This document shows positions 46,878 through 59,021 of a stretch of 64,000 nucleotides of DNA, in pieces. The stretch comes from Brasenia schreberi. Its lineage: Eukaryota > Streptophyta > Magnoliopsida > Nymphaeales > Cabombaceae. The notes under the pieces are model-generated. The model did no database searches, had not been told where the DNA came from, and saw only the letters and a list, made by a program, of their open reading frames with translations. Within the stretch, counting starts at the first letter, position 1. The number at the start of each line of letters is the position of its first letter. The position numbers and the translations under genes were made by a program. The DNA lies in assembly GCA_036023115.1 (NCBI GenBank), contig JAYKKT010000089.1:13460001-13524000 (forward strand), written 5' to 3'.

Positions 46878-49800
46878 TCCATCAAAAAAGACGTAGGGTT
46901 CGTAGAGCCCAGCCAAGTACATGATAAATTTGTATTTCCTTGTCAGATCATCGCACAGTTGCCCACACATATTGAACAGAGCGAGGTTTGCCAGCTTCAA
47001 TCCCTGAATAAACCATTCAAACTTCATCACTAAACTCGCTCAAAGGAAAAACGATAAAAAGAAAAAGGAAATCAATCGTAGAAAAGTATATACAAAACAC
47101 AGACAGCTGATGGATCAAGAGCATTTGAATTGGTCTATGTAGTTACAACCTTGACGAATTACCTTCAAGGGAAAGTTATAGTGGAGGTTCATGTAGTTGC
47201 GGAAACTGGCCATGCTGCTATAGAGGAAGAGCTTAGGAACCCTAATGACATTTCCATCCTTCCCTTTCAATGGTTTGCTGGAGAAATAGCGGAAAGCGCA
47301 ATCAGCAAGGATTGAAGTAGTCAACGGATTTTGGCAGCTTGATCCAACATGGTAGATGAACTCTCCTGATTGACGTGAATGTACCGCCATGGAAATCACC
47401 ATGGCGTTCACCACCATATCCGCAGGGATCTGCAAAACGTTGCACATTGATTTTAATATTCCATATTAATGTTCACCACCATAGTGGAATTATATTTTCA
47501 TCAATTAGGGAAGAAATGGGGATTTCGGCACAATTGGCGATGAAGATAGACTCAACTTGGGCAAGGTCCAAGACCATAGGGATGGGAGTTGGCTGCTGTG
47601 CGTATCTATCTGGTGAAGTTTACCAAGTTCACTGAAGCGAAAGAAATTAAACCAAGCAGGTCGCGTAAGCAAATTACCACATCGATAGGGAGGTGGGGTT
47701 TTGCGGGGAAACATTTCAATCTGCCCTTGCCGTAGCTCAAGATTACACTACCTGTGGTTCTGCATATCAAGAAACCATAGCATACAGATTAAGATTGCAG
47801 TTTAAATTAGCTCGGTTGAGAAAACAATTATCTGACAAAGTACTGGAAAACAATTCATTTGTTTCTCCACCGGAAAGTCTCCCACTACATCAATTCTATA
47901 GCATGTTAAGTCAGAGAGCATGATTTTTACCTGAATCCTTCGACCCAACCGGGGAAAGGATCAGCTAAAGTTGCCTCAATTATGGTTGGGCGTATAATCA
48001 CCACCGGCAACTGTTTTCTGGATTCTCCGATCAGCATTTCTCCTATGGCCTTGGTGAATGCATATGCATTGGGCCAACCTAAAAGCCTCGCCCTATACAA
48101 ATGCAACGAAATACTCATATATATATACGACAAATAAAGGCCGACTTGATTGATAGTTTCATACATATTCATCAATCAAGGTGCATATCTCAGCTATTTG
48201 ATTCGAACGTCCACATAATTTCAAGGTGTTTTCTCACTCGAATGCAAAAGTGATAATGTAGTAAGAGGTTCGGTAACCTTTTGAGGCCGAATTCCTTCAT
48301 GGCAGCGGTTTCTGCTTGGTCTCCAACGCACTTATTTTGTAGCCGCTGAAGCTCTTCTTCTGCAAGCCGTAGCTCTTCTTCTATGTCCACCTTATGATTT
48401 CCGTAAGGCGTCTCTCCCATCTGAAGCGGCTTCTCTAGAATTACACCGGATCTTGATCCCCAAACGAAAGCTGCCAAATATTCACGAAACGGAAGGATCA
48501 CATTAATCGCCGGAGTTGATTAACTTTGATAGGTATTAAATACTCGACTCCAAGGATCGGATTGGTCATAAAGATCAAGGTGGCAGCTTTTGTGTCAACA
48601 TTTTGGCCAATGTTAGAGTATCGATGATTCATGGATGGCAGTGTTAGTCATACGGGGTATACATACTGATACGGACACGCGTATAATACACCTGATATGT
48701 TTGTGTATGAGTTTTTAAAAATTTTAGATTTTGGATACGCTTGGGTGACCATAACGCTAACCATACCTAAAGTTTTCTACAGTTGTTTCATAAATTGGTG
48801 CAGTTCGACCCTCACCAATAAGGGTTGATCCAAAAAACCAAAAAAAGCCCTAAGTATTACTCACCTCTGAGTCTGATTGCTTGCCTTTGGTCCTTCGTCT
48901 ACCTCAATCTATGGTGCCTCTTTCGTTTGGTAAGAACTCAGTCTGCCGACTGTAATTAGGATCGATTCATGATTTCGGCGACCTTTACTTCTTGTTGGAG
49001 TTATGTATACTGTTAACACATGCATTTCAATGTAATCTCTTCTTATATTATGTATGTTTAATCTTCTGCAATTTCAATTTCTTATGTATATTTGTTGGAT
49101 CTTATACTCACTACTACAGGTGGTCATTCATACTCAACCGTTATTTTTTTGGTGCAATAAAATTGCTCTTCTTTTTGTGAAAACACTTAAATTTTTTTAA
49201 GTTAAGTGCATGCTAGATACGTAAGAGAGGTGGGGAGGATCCAGTTTTCTTATATATATTTTTTCAAAAGATCATCATATCTCATAACCTATATGGGATA
49301 CAAATATCATATCAAATACAACAACAACTAAGCCTTTTTCAATACTAGGTGGCGTCGGCTACATGGATCCTTTGTTTTCACATAACCCTATCATGTCCCA
49401 CATTAGTAGTTAACTCAATATAAGCTACATCATTCTTTATTGTTTCTTTCCAACACTTTTGTGGTCGTCCTCTACCTCTTTTAATATTTCCAAAATCTAG
49501 TCTTTTATACCTTCTTACATACGCATCTTTTGAACTTCTTTCTACATGTACAAACTATCTTAAATGATGTTCTCTCATTTTATCCTCTATTAGTTTTACT
49601 CCCAATTTATTTCTAATAACCTCATTATGTATACAGTCTTTTCTTGTATGACCATTCATCCATCACATCTTCATTTATGTGATAAACATCTTTTGTACAT
49701 GTTGAAATTAACTGCCCAACCCTCATAACCATAAAACATGACTGGTTTAATTCCTGCTCTATAATATTTACCTCTTAACTTTAATGGTATCTTCTTATCA

Positions 49801-52572
49801 CAAAGAATACCTGATGCTCCTCTCCATTTTAGCCAACCAGCATTAATTATATTCGTAATATCTCTATTAATTCTTCTATCACTCTAAAAAATTGGTCGTA
49901 GGTATTTAAAACTTTTCATTTGAGGGTTGCAATATGTGCCAATTTTAATTTCTATGTCCTCTGAAGTAACCAAATTATCAAACTTACATTCCATATATTT
50001 TGTCTTTGTTCTACTAAGTCCAAAGCCTTTACTTTCTAAGGTTTCTCTCCATATTTCCAATTTTTTATTATCTTTTTCCTTATACTCTTCCACTAACACA
50101 ATGTCATCTCCAAATAACATACACCAAGGTACTTCATCTTAAATATGTTTTGTTAACTCAACAATCACCATTATAAATAAATATGGACTTAAAGTTGATC
50201 TTGGATGTAATCCCATATTAACTTTAAAGAAGTTTGTCATTCCTTCAAGACTTTGCACACATATTTTTACACCATCGCGCATGTGTCTTATAAGGTTTAT
50301 GTATGTCAATGGGATACTTTTTTTTACAAGATTCTCCAAAGAACCTCACTCGGTACTCTATCATAAGTTTTTTCTATATCAATAAATATCATGTGAAGGT
50401 CTTTCTTTTTTGCTCTAAAATATTCTATAAGACGTCTCAAAAGGTGAATCATTTCAACAGTAGATTTGCTTGGCATTAATCCAAATTGGTTCTCTGTTGT
50501 ACTCCATACTTGTCTTAAACTACATTTGATAATTCTTTCCCATAATTACATAGTTTGATTCATTAACTTCATACCTTGATAATTCACACAATTCTAAATA
50601 TCTCTCTTATTAATGTATATTGATATAAGTGTACTTACTCTCTATTCCTCGAGCATCTTTTACTTTCTCCATATTTCATTAAATAGTCTTGTGATCTAAG
50701 TGATTCTTGTCTCTCTTAGGACTTTCCAAACTTCTACAGGAATATTTGTCTCGAACTATAGATTTATCAACCTTTATATGTTTAAGAGCCTCTTTAACTT
50801 CGTTCTTTTGAATACGTTGCTAGAAATTATGGTTTATTTATTTTTCTCATTTGGCTAACTCTCCTAAGCTAATACTAACATTTTATTTTCAATAAATAGT
50901 TTATAAAAATAAATTTTCTATATATTTTTATATCATTATTTGCCACTAGAATTTTTGGTCATCGTCTTGATGCGTCTAACAAAATTAAGATCCTTAGTTT
51001 TCTTATCTCTATCCCTAGCTATCCCAAAAATATCTCTTTCATCCTTTTTTAAGATGATATTTTTATACAAATCCTCTCAAATTTTAGCTTTTGCTTCACT
51101 AACGACCTTTTTCACTTTTTTTTTATTTCTTATAAGGTTCTAAAGTTTCACTAGTCTTCTTAGTATAACATCATTTATAACATGCTCTCTTATAAGGTGG
51201 CTTCAAGTTGTTCATTAAATTTTAAATGGCTTGATTGAAATTTACATCTCGGACTTGGGAACTCTAGAATTGATTGTTTGGCAAATCCTATTATATATCG
51301 ATCTATGTTAAATGTTTCGATTTTAGTTATTAGAAAGTCTACCGTGTAATCATTTGAGATGATGTTGAACCCTATGCTTCGAGTGCTATGCTGAATGGGT
51401 TAAAGGGATGTTGTTGATCGTCCAGTGAGGTCAGCAGTTCAAGGGTCGTCTACATATACTGTAAGAGAGTTAATTCACCAATACAAATATAGAATGAAGA
51501 GACACACCAGTTGAAACGTGCAAAAACATCTCCAGCTTCTCACACTTATGGGCGAAGTCTAGCACCCCACGAGCGCCTAAGGCATTGACGTTGAGTGCTA
51601 TGTCATACCTGCAGCATCATCCCTCAAATCACTTCATAAAATTCACTCTCAATTGATAAATTTCTGCCATAAACCACAACCCTTTTTGACGATTTAGTAT
51701 TCAATGCAAAATCTATTCTTGATTACACTCGAAAAGAAAAAAACAAAAAGCAGTCCATGGATATAAACACACCTTTCATAGAAGGAGGTAGTGGCAGCAA
51801 CATGTACAATGATGTCCACTTCCTTCAATATCTCTTCTCTGAGAATTATTTCAGTTATCCCCAGGCTCTCCTCTGTGACATCTCCCGCTACAGCGCAGAT
51901 CTTCTGGGAGACGAAAGCCTCAAACTCATCGCCGTGTTTGCTTCTCAACACTCTGAAAACCTCCTTGTTCATCACCTGTTGTTAAAAGCACTCATGTTTC
52001 ATCTCTAACGCGGAATGAACTCCTTTGTTAGAGTATTAATGCTCACTAAACCCAATTCTTAGTAGCTGAGAACCAGTCACGGCCTCATTATATTTTTCAT
52101 CAACAACGCGTATTCTATTAATTAATCGCAAGATGGCAGGAGGGACTATGCGCACTCGCGAGCAACACTCCGAAAAATGACACTCTAGACTGCAGTTTTG
52201 GTAAACACAACTTGAAGTGTGAAGTGGAACTTTGAAATCGATTCCTTAGATAAATATAAGGATTAAAAATCCAACAAAAATGAACTATATTAATTCAATA
52301 TTTATATTTAACTGTACATGTGCAAGTAGAGGGTGCCATATTTATTACTGAGGAGCATTTTAGTTACTGCATCTCTATGGCAAATTTTGACAGAAGAAAG
52401 AATGAAGCAAGAGTTTTGGAGCAGTCCGTTACTTGGCCGTCCACTCGCTGCTTGGCAGATTTGGCATCGGAAGCTCGGATTAGCAAATACAAACGCTTCA
52501 ACTCCGGCTGCACCCTCAGGATTTTCTCTACAAATACTGCACAACAGACTTGTCACGCATCTAATAAAAGAG

Positions 52573-52651
<79 letters not shown>

Positions 52652-52733
52652 TCTTAGCAAGAAACCCAGTGCAGCCTGTTACCAAGATGCTCTTGTAACG
52701 CAAGTTTTGAACGACGCTAGACAGAGGAGCCAT
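46256..52733 (-). CDS. Alcohol-forming fatty acyl-CoA reductase, ten exons, apparently intact
   Basis: Exons, 5' to 3': 52733-52652, 52536-52433, 51975-51773, 51608-51508, 48470-48278, 48092-47931, 47759-47678, 47429-47163, 47003-46876, 46412-46256. All introns are GT-AG, all phases agree, and they sum to 1,479 nt (492 residues plus TGA), the usual FAR length. Motifs: Rossmann [11 protein letters not shown] (exon 1), [30 protein letters not shown] across the exon 4/5 junction, the YAFTK active-site box (exon 6), [38 protein letters not shown], and a C-terminal FAR domain with [11 protein letters not shown] and HXPGL-like FYPGLVRY. No plastid transit peptide is seen, so an ER-type wax or suberin FAR is likely. 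Intron 4 (3 kb) holds transposon sequence. Exons 1-4 and 5-10 have different histories. Confidence 0.85.
46816..46875. repeat. (GT)n(GA)n microsatellite at a FAR splice donor
   Basis: On the gene's strand intron 9 begins GTCTCTCTC and continues as (CT)n then (AC)n. The repeat therefore touches the 5' splice site of exon 9 (donor at 46875-46874). Confidence 0.93.
48630..49200. mobile_element. hAT-like terminal relic in FAR intron 4
   Basis: 48645-48770 contains catacgggg, gatacgg and acgcgtat words and a following cct-taag leader-like part, loosely resembling the hAT 5' end at 37611. No transposase sequence follows. The assignment rests on the style of the sequence only. Confidence 0.35.
49320..51190 (-). 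mobile_element. RTE LINE copy 11 in FAR intron 4, 5'-truncated
   Basis: Minus-strand LINE, from the (AAC)n tail at 49320 (plus-strand view) to about 51190, where sequence homologous to FAR copy I intron 4 resumes at aaggtgg(c/t)ttcaag. It contains decayed reverse transcriptase (49884-50339, with FGDD for FADD) and the end of the endonuclease linker. No target-site duplication is visible. It is in the same orientation as the FAR gene. Confidence 0.88.
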
Positions 52734-52852
52734 AACAAGATCTCAGAAAGGATTCAAAACTAAGGCCCAAGTTATACTTTCCTTCTTTATCCAACAAATT
52801 GAGGTAACAAAGTATGACGCACACTTTAGGTTGTGGGTGCCTGGATTCTGAG
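51191..52852 (-). repeat. FAR 5' block shared with copies I and II
   Basis: Exons 1-4, introns 1-3, part of intron 4 and about 120 bp upstream of the start codon are nearly identical to 32315-33902 and to 56370-57919. Similarity stops at the LINE on one side and after 'gattctgag' on the other. Confidence 0.9.
52569..52649. repeat. (GA)n microsatellite within FAR intron 1
   Basis: About 80 bp of GA repeat make up most of the 115-bp intron 1. Copies I and II have only agagag here and a 42-bp intron. On the gene's strand the CT repeat begins two bases after the GT donor. Confidence 0.95.
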
Positions 52853-53749
52853 TGCTCAAAAATGTTCAAAACCTTAAGAAAAAGACTTCTAGTTGTTTCT
52901 TGAAAAGTAGGAATGGCAATGGCTGGAGGCAATGACAATGCATGGCTTGCCATTTATAACTCTAGGGATGCAGATGGATTGGATTCAAATTGATAATGAA
53001 ATCATTAATCAGATCATAGAGTAACTGTATTTGGATTCGGATATGAAACACTTAAACCGTCTTCAGAAACATCAAAACTGGGTTCGGATAATGGATGTTT
53101 GTCCGGTATATTCAACCAAAACAAACCTTATCTCGCATTAAGTGGGTCATCTACATAGATTCCTATAACCTCTTCCCACTCTATCTTGTGTCATATTACC
53201 ATGTAACCCCATCATGCCTTAAAGCAAAATATCATAAATAAGCCCTAAAGGCGCAGTGGGGCATAACATACTTCTAATAGTGGGTTGACCCTCTGTTCAG
53301 AGGTCAGTAGTTCGATCATGGGTGTGCCTCTAGTAAGCAGTCTATCTAAACCAAAGCTTTGTTCAATAAGGTACTCTTTCTAATGCATATAGTTAATTCA
53401 ACCATGATAAGAAATCAAATTTGATTGCTAGATGGACGGTCAGGGCTGAACTCTCATGAATAGGGGTGTCAAACTAGGCTAATGTGCTGGGTCAATTCGG
53501 GTTTCGGTAAAAAGGAGGTTGATCCAGATCTGACCCTGGCTCTGGTGGGGTTCGGGTCAACTGGACTATAGCCCTATACACAGGCCATATGTAGGGCCCC
53601 AGGTTGAGAATCCGGAGTTTATGCTAGAACGGCAAACCCCACAAGAATTGTTTCTGAACCAAAAAATATTTTATGTTCAATCCTGTTAAAACCAAAAAGA
53701 GAGGAAGAATTTCTACATGACAAATACTCAATGGAATGGATCTGACTCT
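52853..53749. other. Upstream region of the FAR gene, unassigned
   Basis: May contain the FAR promoter close to 52850, but the transcription start and TATA box are not clear. 53280-53345 has a tRNA-like B-box word (agttcgatcatgg). No gene recognised. Confidence 0.4.
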
Positions 53750-55129
53750 TCTCAAGTCACTAGACGTAATTTTCCTTATTGTTGTTCAATAGAATGGAGA
53801 GGCCGGCACCAGATACATGCCTTCATGTTTCGAATTCATGACTTCAAGTAGTGATCTATTGCTCTTTGTGCCATTGAATGTGATTCCACTTCCATTAGAT
53901 AGTGTGATACAGGATTTGCTTCGTCGGCACCATTCTTTGGCAACCTTTGGCAGGGAGTGTCGGTCCTTCAACTGATCAATGGGATAAATAAGATGGAGTA
54001 ATAGTTACTGAGCTACGTCGTTTCGACCAAGAATCAGAACAATGTGCTTAGTAGATCTTTGTTTTAGTGATACTGCATGAGTCATGGCAGTGGAATTTTA
54101 TGTCTTCATGGTTATAGACATGCCAGCCTTTATGTTTTCGTGGTTGCAAGCATGTTATTCAGTCATAAATCACGCCTGCTCTTGTTTGTACCAACAAAAT
54201 CCCAATTATTGCAAAAGAAAGCTTCAGACTTGCACCAGAAATGCAGGCCAATTGTTGTTGTATTAATAGGACAAACCGGTCTATTGATCTGCCGATGCCT
54301 AAGAGAAAGGCGTAACTATTTTATTCAAATCATTCAATTAAGGCAATGATTCGAAGCATTTCGTCCGACATGCACATTTTCTTCTTTCTAATGGATTTAC
54401 ATGTTTCATAATATTGCAAGAATCTCAGCAAACTTAACCTGACTTCGATTAGTCAATCGGGTCGCGTAGATGCAGAGATGATGGTGGACCTCCCCCTCTG
54501 TCTGGATCGGTTCCTCCTGAGGTCGCACTAATCAGTCTCAGGCTTGGCACTCACCAGGAGTAACTATCTAATATTGACTCATTAAGAGCCCCACGCCCAG
54601 GCATGTTCTCACTCAGAAAAGAAAAGAAGAAAAGAAAGGGTTAATGAAGAACATGAGACTTCACCGGAGGCCCGCAATCCATCCCAAAGAAAGCAGGTAT
54701 TAGTGAACAAGAGAATCGGACCCAGTCAATCCTTTTCTGCACTAGGTGGGATCAACTAGAGGGTGTCGGACATGGATTTCCCGGGAAATCACTCATCTCG
54801 GTACCAAACACAAAAAGCGGATAATTTTTTTTTGAAGTTTTACACTTATTGGAATAAATCTTGTTATGGAGTTTAATAGATCATTTGAGTTTTGTTGTTC
54901 CAGTTTTTACCAATTTATTCTGGAGAATAAAGTCAGTGTGTGTAATGTGCTAGATTATTAGCCGATCAAGTGACCCAGTCAATGGATACTTCTGAAGATA
55001 TAAGATTCCCAATATCTATTTATAACTGCAATCCTTGTGACAATTAAGTTGTTAGGTCTAAAGTCCCATCAATTCACTCTGTTTTACAGGTTGCACCAAA
55101 CGTTTTGAATATGGATACTCAGTAGATTC

Positions 55130-57801
55130 CTAAAGTTAGGTACAAAACATGTTCTAGACATATGTATCAATCTTAAAATTTGAATCTGAAAAAGATAAAA
55201 TCACCACATCAAACTTTCCTTAGCCAAAATATTATTTGGTCCCTTGCAATAACTAATCAGTAAGTTATCCACAGTTCTGCAATGTGTAACCAAAAGATAA
55301 GTCCTTTCCAATAACATTTTATGGATATGAAACATAATAGGCCAGCCAAACAACTTAGCTCTGCAGATACATGCAAAATAAACTGTCAATTTAGGTTACG
55401 AATAGCCAAGCATCGGAGTTTATAAACATATGTTGCTAAAACACATTTTAAGTATGATGAATGTTGGAAAGGAAAAATAATTTGTGGCCCTGGAGACCTA
55501 ATGCTTTCATGGCAGACCTTTCAGTCTCTTTCGTATTTCCCTCAGCTCGCGGTTCTTCTAACCTCTTCTTCATCAGCCGCATCTCAGCTTCTACGTCTAA
55601 AGTTGGGTTCCCAGACAGTACCTCACCCAGTTTGAATCCTGTCTCTGGTATCAATCCAGTCTTGGTACCAGAAACATATGCTGGTGACTACAAAAGAGAT
55701 GTGGAGAGAAATTAGAAAACTTAATTTAGTTTTTTGATGCTTGAATTGGAAAGGATGGAGTAATCAATGCTTCACATCATCACTACATCTATGATCGATT
55801 CCATCATCATGGAACTTGCATATTTCATTATTTTGCAAAGATAAATGGTGTCAATTATTAGAAAACTTGCATACTTCATTATTTTCACATCAATGTTGTC
55901 AATTATATTGGTATTTTTATTTTTTAAATTCAAATTTCAATAATCTATTATCAAAGATAAATGGTTAAAATTTATTTGAATTTGCTAACACCTAAATATG
56001 TTAGCATTATATAAGTTTCTCTATATATATAGTGAGTGGATCTTGCTCACGTTTGACATTGTTCATCTACTTGAGGTGATATGAATATGATAACAACGTC
56101 CTTTGTATTTTCTGAAACCTCTTAAAAAATTTTAAATTACACTTGTACCATAAAAGCACATGGAAGAATTATGGGTGATCCAATTTTTATATATATAACT
56201 TATATGGGGAAGTTCCAATACCATATCCATGAAACAGGAAAAAGGCAACAAACTTGGTTTCTATTCATGCTCATCCTTATTATTATTATTTTTTTAAAAA
56301 GTTATATTAAGGATCTATGTGATATATGGAGAACCTAGCTAGATGATATCCGTATATCCATAAAAGGTGGTTTCAAGTTGTTCATTAAATTTTAAATGGC
56401 TTGATTGAAATTTAGATATGGGACTTGGGAACTCTAGAATTGATTGTTTGGCAACTCCTATTATATATCGATCTATGTTAAATGTTTCGATTTTAGTTAT
56501 TAGAAAGTCTACGTGTAATCATTGAGATGATGTTGAACCCTATGCTTCGAGTGCTATGCTGGATGGGTTAAAGGGATGTCCATGTTGCGTCCAGTGAGGC
56601 CAGCAGTTCAAGGGTCGTCTACATATACTGTAAGAGAGTTAATTCACCAATCCCAAATATGAATGGAGAACTCGCCAGTTGGAACGTGCAAAAACATCTC
56701 CAGCTTCTCACACTTATGGGCGAAGTCTAGCACCCCACGAGCACCTAAGGCATTGACGTTTTGTGCTATGTCATACCTGCAGAATGATCCCTCAAATCAC
56801 TTCACAAAATTCACTCTCAATTGATAAATTTCTGCCCTAAACCACAATTTTTATGATTTAGTATTCAATAAAATCTATTATGATTACACTAAAAGAAAAA
56901 ACAAAAAGCAGTCCATGGATATAAATACCTTTCATCAAAGGAGGTAGTGGCAGCAACAATACAATGATGTCCACCTCCTTCAATATCTCTTCTCTGAGAA
57001 TTATTTCAGTTATCCCCATATACATCTCCCGCGACAGGGCAGATCTTCTGGGAAAGAAAGAAACTCATCTTCGTCTTTGCTTCTCAACACTCTGAAAACC
57101 TCCTTGTTCATCACCTATTGTTAAAAGCACTCATGTTTCATCTCTCATAACTCCTTTGTTAGAGTATTAATGCTCACTAAACCCAATTCCTAATAGCTGA
57201 GAACCAGTCAAATTTCGGCCTTAATATTTTTCATCAACAACCGTATTCTATTAATTAATTATGAAAGATGGTAGGAGGGATTATGCGCACTGTATTGAAG
57301 ACACTGAAAAATGACACCCTAGACTGCAGTTTTGGTAAAAACAACTTGAAGTGTGAAGTGGAAGCACAAGACTTTGAAAACGACTCCTTAGATAAATATA
57401 AGGATTAAAAATCCAACAAAAATGAACTATATTAATCCAATATTGATATTTAACTATACATGTGCAAGTAGATGTTGCCATATTTATTACTGAGGAGCAT
57501 TTTAGTTATTGCATCTCTATGGCAAATTTTGACAGAAGAAAGAATGAAGCAAGAGTTCTGGAGCAGTCCGTTACTTGGCCGTCCACTCCCTGCTTGGCAG
57601 ATTTGGCATGGGAAGCTCGGATTAGCAAATACAACGCTTTACCTCCGGCTGCACCCTCAGGATTTTCTCTACAAATACTGCACAACAGACTTGTCACGCC
57701 ATCTAATAAGAGAGAACACTCTTAGCAAGAAACCCAGTGCAGCCTGTTACCAAGATGCTCTTGCAACGCAAGTTTTGAACGACGCTAGACAGAGGAGCCA
57801 T
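55130..57801 (-). pseudogene. Fatty acyl-CoA reductase pseudogene, copy II
   Basis: Exons on the minus strand: 57801-57720, 57677-57575, 57114-56939, 56776-56676, 55680-55488, and a fused remnant of exons 6-7 at about 55365-55200. It shares with copy I the 42-bp intron 1, the 1-bp loss in exon 2, HVPT for HVST and the missing donor after exon 5. It adds its own damage: exon 3 is 27 nt shorter through several small deletions, the exon 4 donor reads GC, and exon 8 onward is absent. It cannot encode a FAR. Confidence 0.9.
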
Positions 57802-58076
57802 AACAAGATCTCAGAAAGGATTCAAAACTCAGGCCCAAGTTATACTTTCCCACTTTCTCCAACAAATTGAGGTAACAAGGTGTGATGCACACTTTAGGTT
57901 GTGGGTGCCCGGATTCTGAGTTACATCAACCGTATTTATAAGCTGCTCGGTTAACAGAGTTCCCTAAGTTTGAAAGTGAAATCAACCTTCCTTCTCAAGA
58001 TGAGAGAGGAATTACGGCACATTTTTATTTTCTTTCTCCTTTTTTTAACAAAGGCAGAATTTTATTATACTTTATA

Positions 58077-58567
58077 GAACCATGATTCATTTAGACGTGT
58101 CTTGTTTCGGGTAAACTGAAACCTCAATCCGTAATTGAACAGACTCGGGACCCGGTAATATTAAAAAAATTTAAAATATAAAAACATTTAGAAAATACAA
58201 GACCCGGTAATTTTGAAATGTTGATTCTGATTTGATAAGAAGTAAAACCGAACCAAACCGAATAGTCCTGAATTCTGAGCTCGGTTTTAATTGGAAATGC
58301 TGATTGTCCGTCATGTGGAGGTTATTCTATTTACTACAATGGTTTTGGTTTAGTTCTCTAAAATTTGAGAATTGGTTATGAAGAAGTGTCCGTCATGTGG
58401 AGGTTATTCTTAATAGCATTGAGCTGTACTCTAAAAGCCAAGATGTTGACTTTTTATTTGTTCATCTGACAATCTGACCATTTGGGTCAAATAAATAATC
58501 AATCCGCCCATTAACAATCCATTTTAGCAATATTACACGTAATGATAATCTAAATTCTACAGCCAAT
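58077..58567. other. 490-bp segment absent from the left duplicate
   Basis: Relative to 34072-34075, where sequence is continuous, copy II has this extra AT-rich segment with GACCCGGTAAT words. It may be a small non-autonomous element, but I see neither clear inverted ends nor a target duplication. Alternatively it was deleted from copy I. Confidence 0.45.
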
Positions 58568-58612
58568 GCATACTCCAGTGAGATTAATTAGGTACAAAAC
58601 ATGTATTAGACA

Positions 58613-58921
58613 TATGTACCAATCTTAATTTCTATATCATCTAAAGTAACCACATGATCAAACTTTCATTCCATATATTTGGTCTATGTTGTACTAAGTC
58701 GTAAGTTTTTACTTTCTAATGTTACATGTCTTTTATAAGTTTTATATATGTCAATGGGATACCTCTCTTTCCAATGTTCTCCAAAGAATATCTCTTGGTA
58801 CTTTATTGTAATTTTTTTATAGATGAATAAATATCATTTGAAGGTTTTTCTTTTTTCTTTTAAAATGTCCCATAAGACGTCTCAATAGGTGAATCACTTC
58901 AATAATAGATTTGCTTTTCAT
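58613..58921 (-). mobile_element. RTE LINE relic (copy 12)
   Basis: Duplicate of the relic at 34106-34420, cut at about 58921. Confidence 0.75.
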
Positions 58922-58975
58922 TAGGGAGGATTCTGAGTGAGAAAGAGAACGCACACAGTCTGTAGACATTGCCTT

Positions 58976-59021
<46 letters not shown>

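Larger units (their letters stand above)
53750..58921. repeat. Segmental duplication, right copy (FAR copy II block)
   Basis: Direct counterpart of 28767-34640. It lacks the 1 kb containing exon 8 of copy I, and has two extra segments (54640-54765 and 58077-58567). 55190-55390 and 56830-57300 show many short deletions relative to copy I. Confidence 0.9.

Noticed and set aside
47505..47714. Minus-strand open frame of 69 codons near FAR exon 7
   Set aside because: It overlaps the true exon 7 (47759-47678) in another frame; the exon with YGKGRLKCF joins in phase on both sides and is preferred.
52308..52763. Long open frames running through (GA)n with Ser-Leu or Arg-Glu repeats
   Set aside because: Dinucleotide repeats are open in several frames; here the repeat is intronic between FAR exons 1 and 2.
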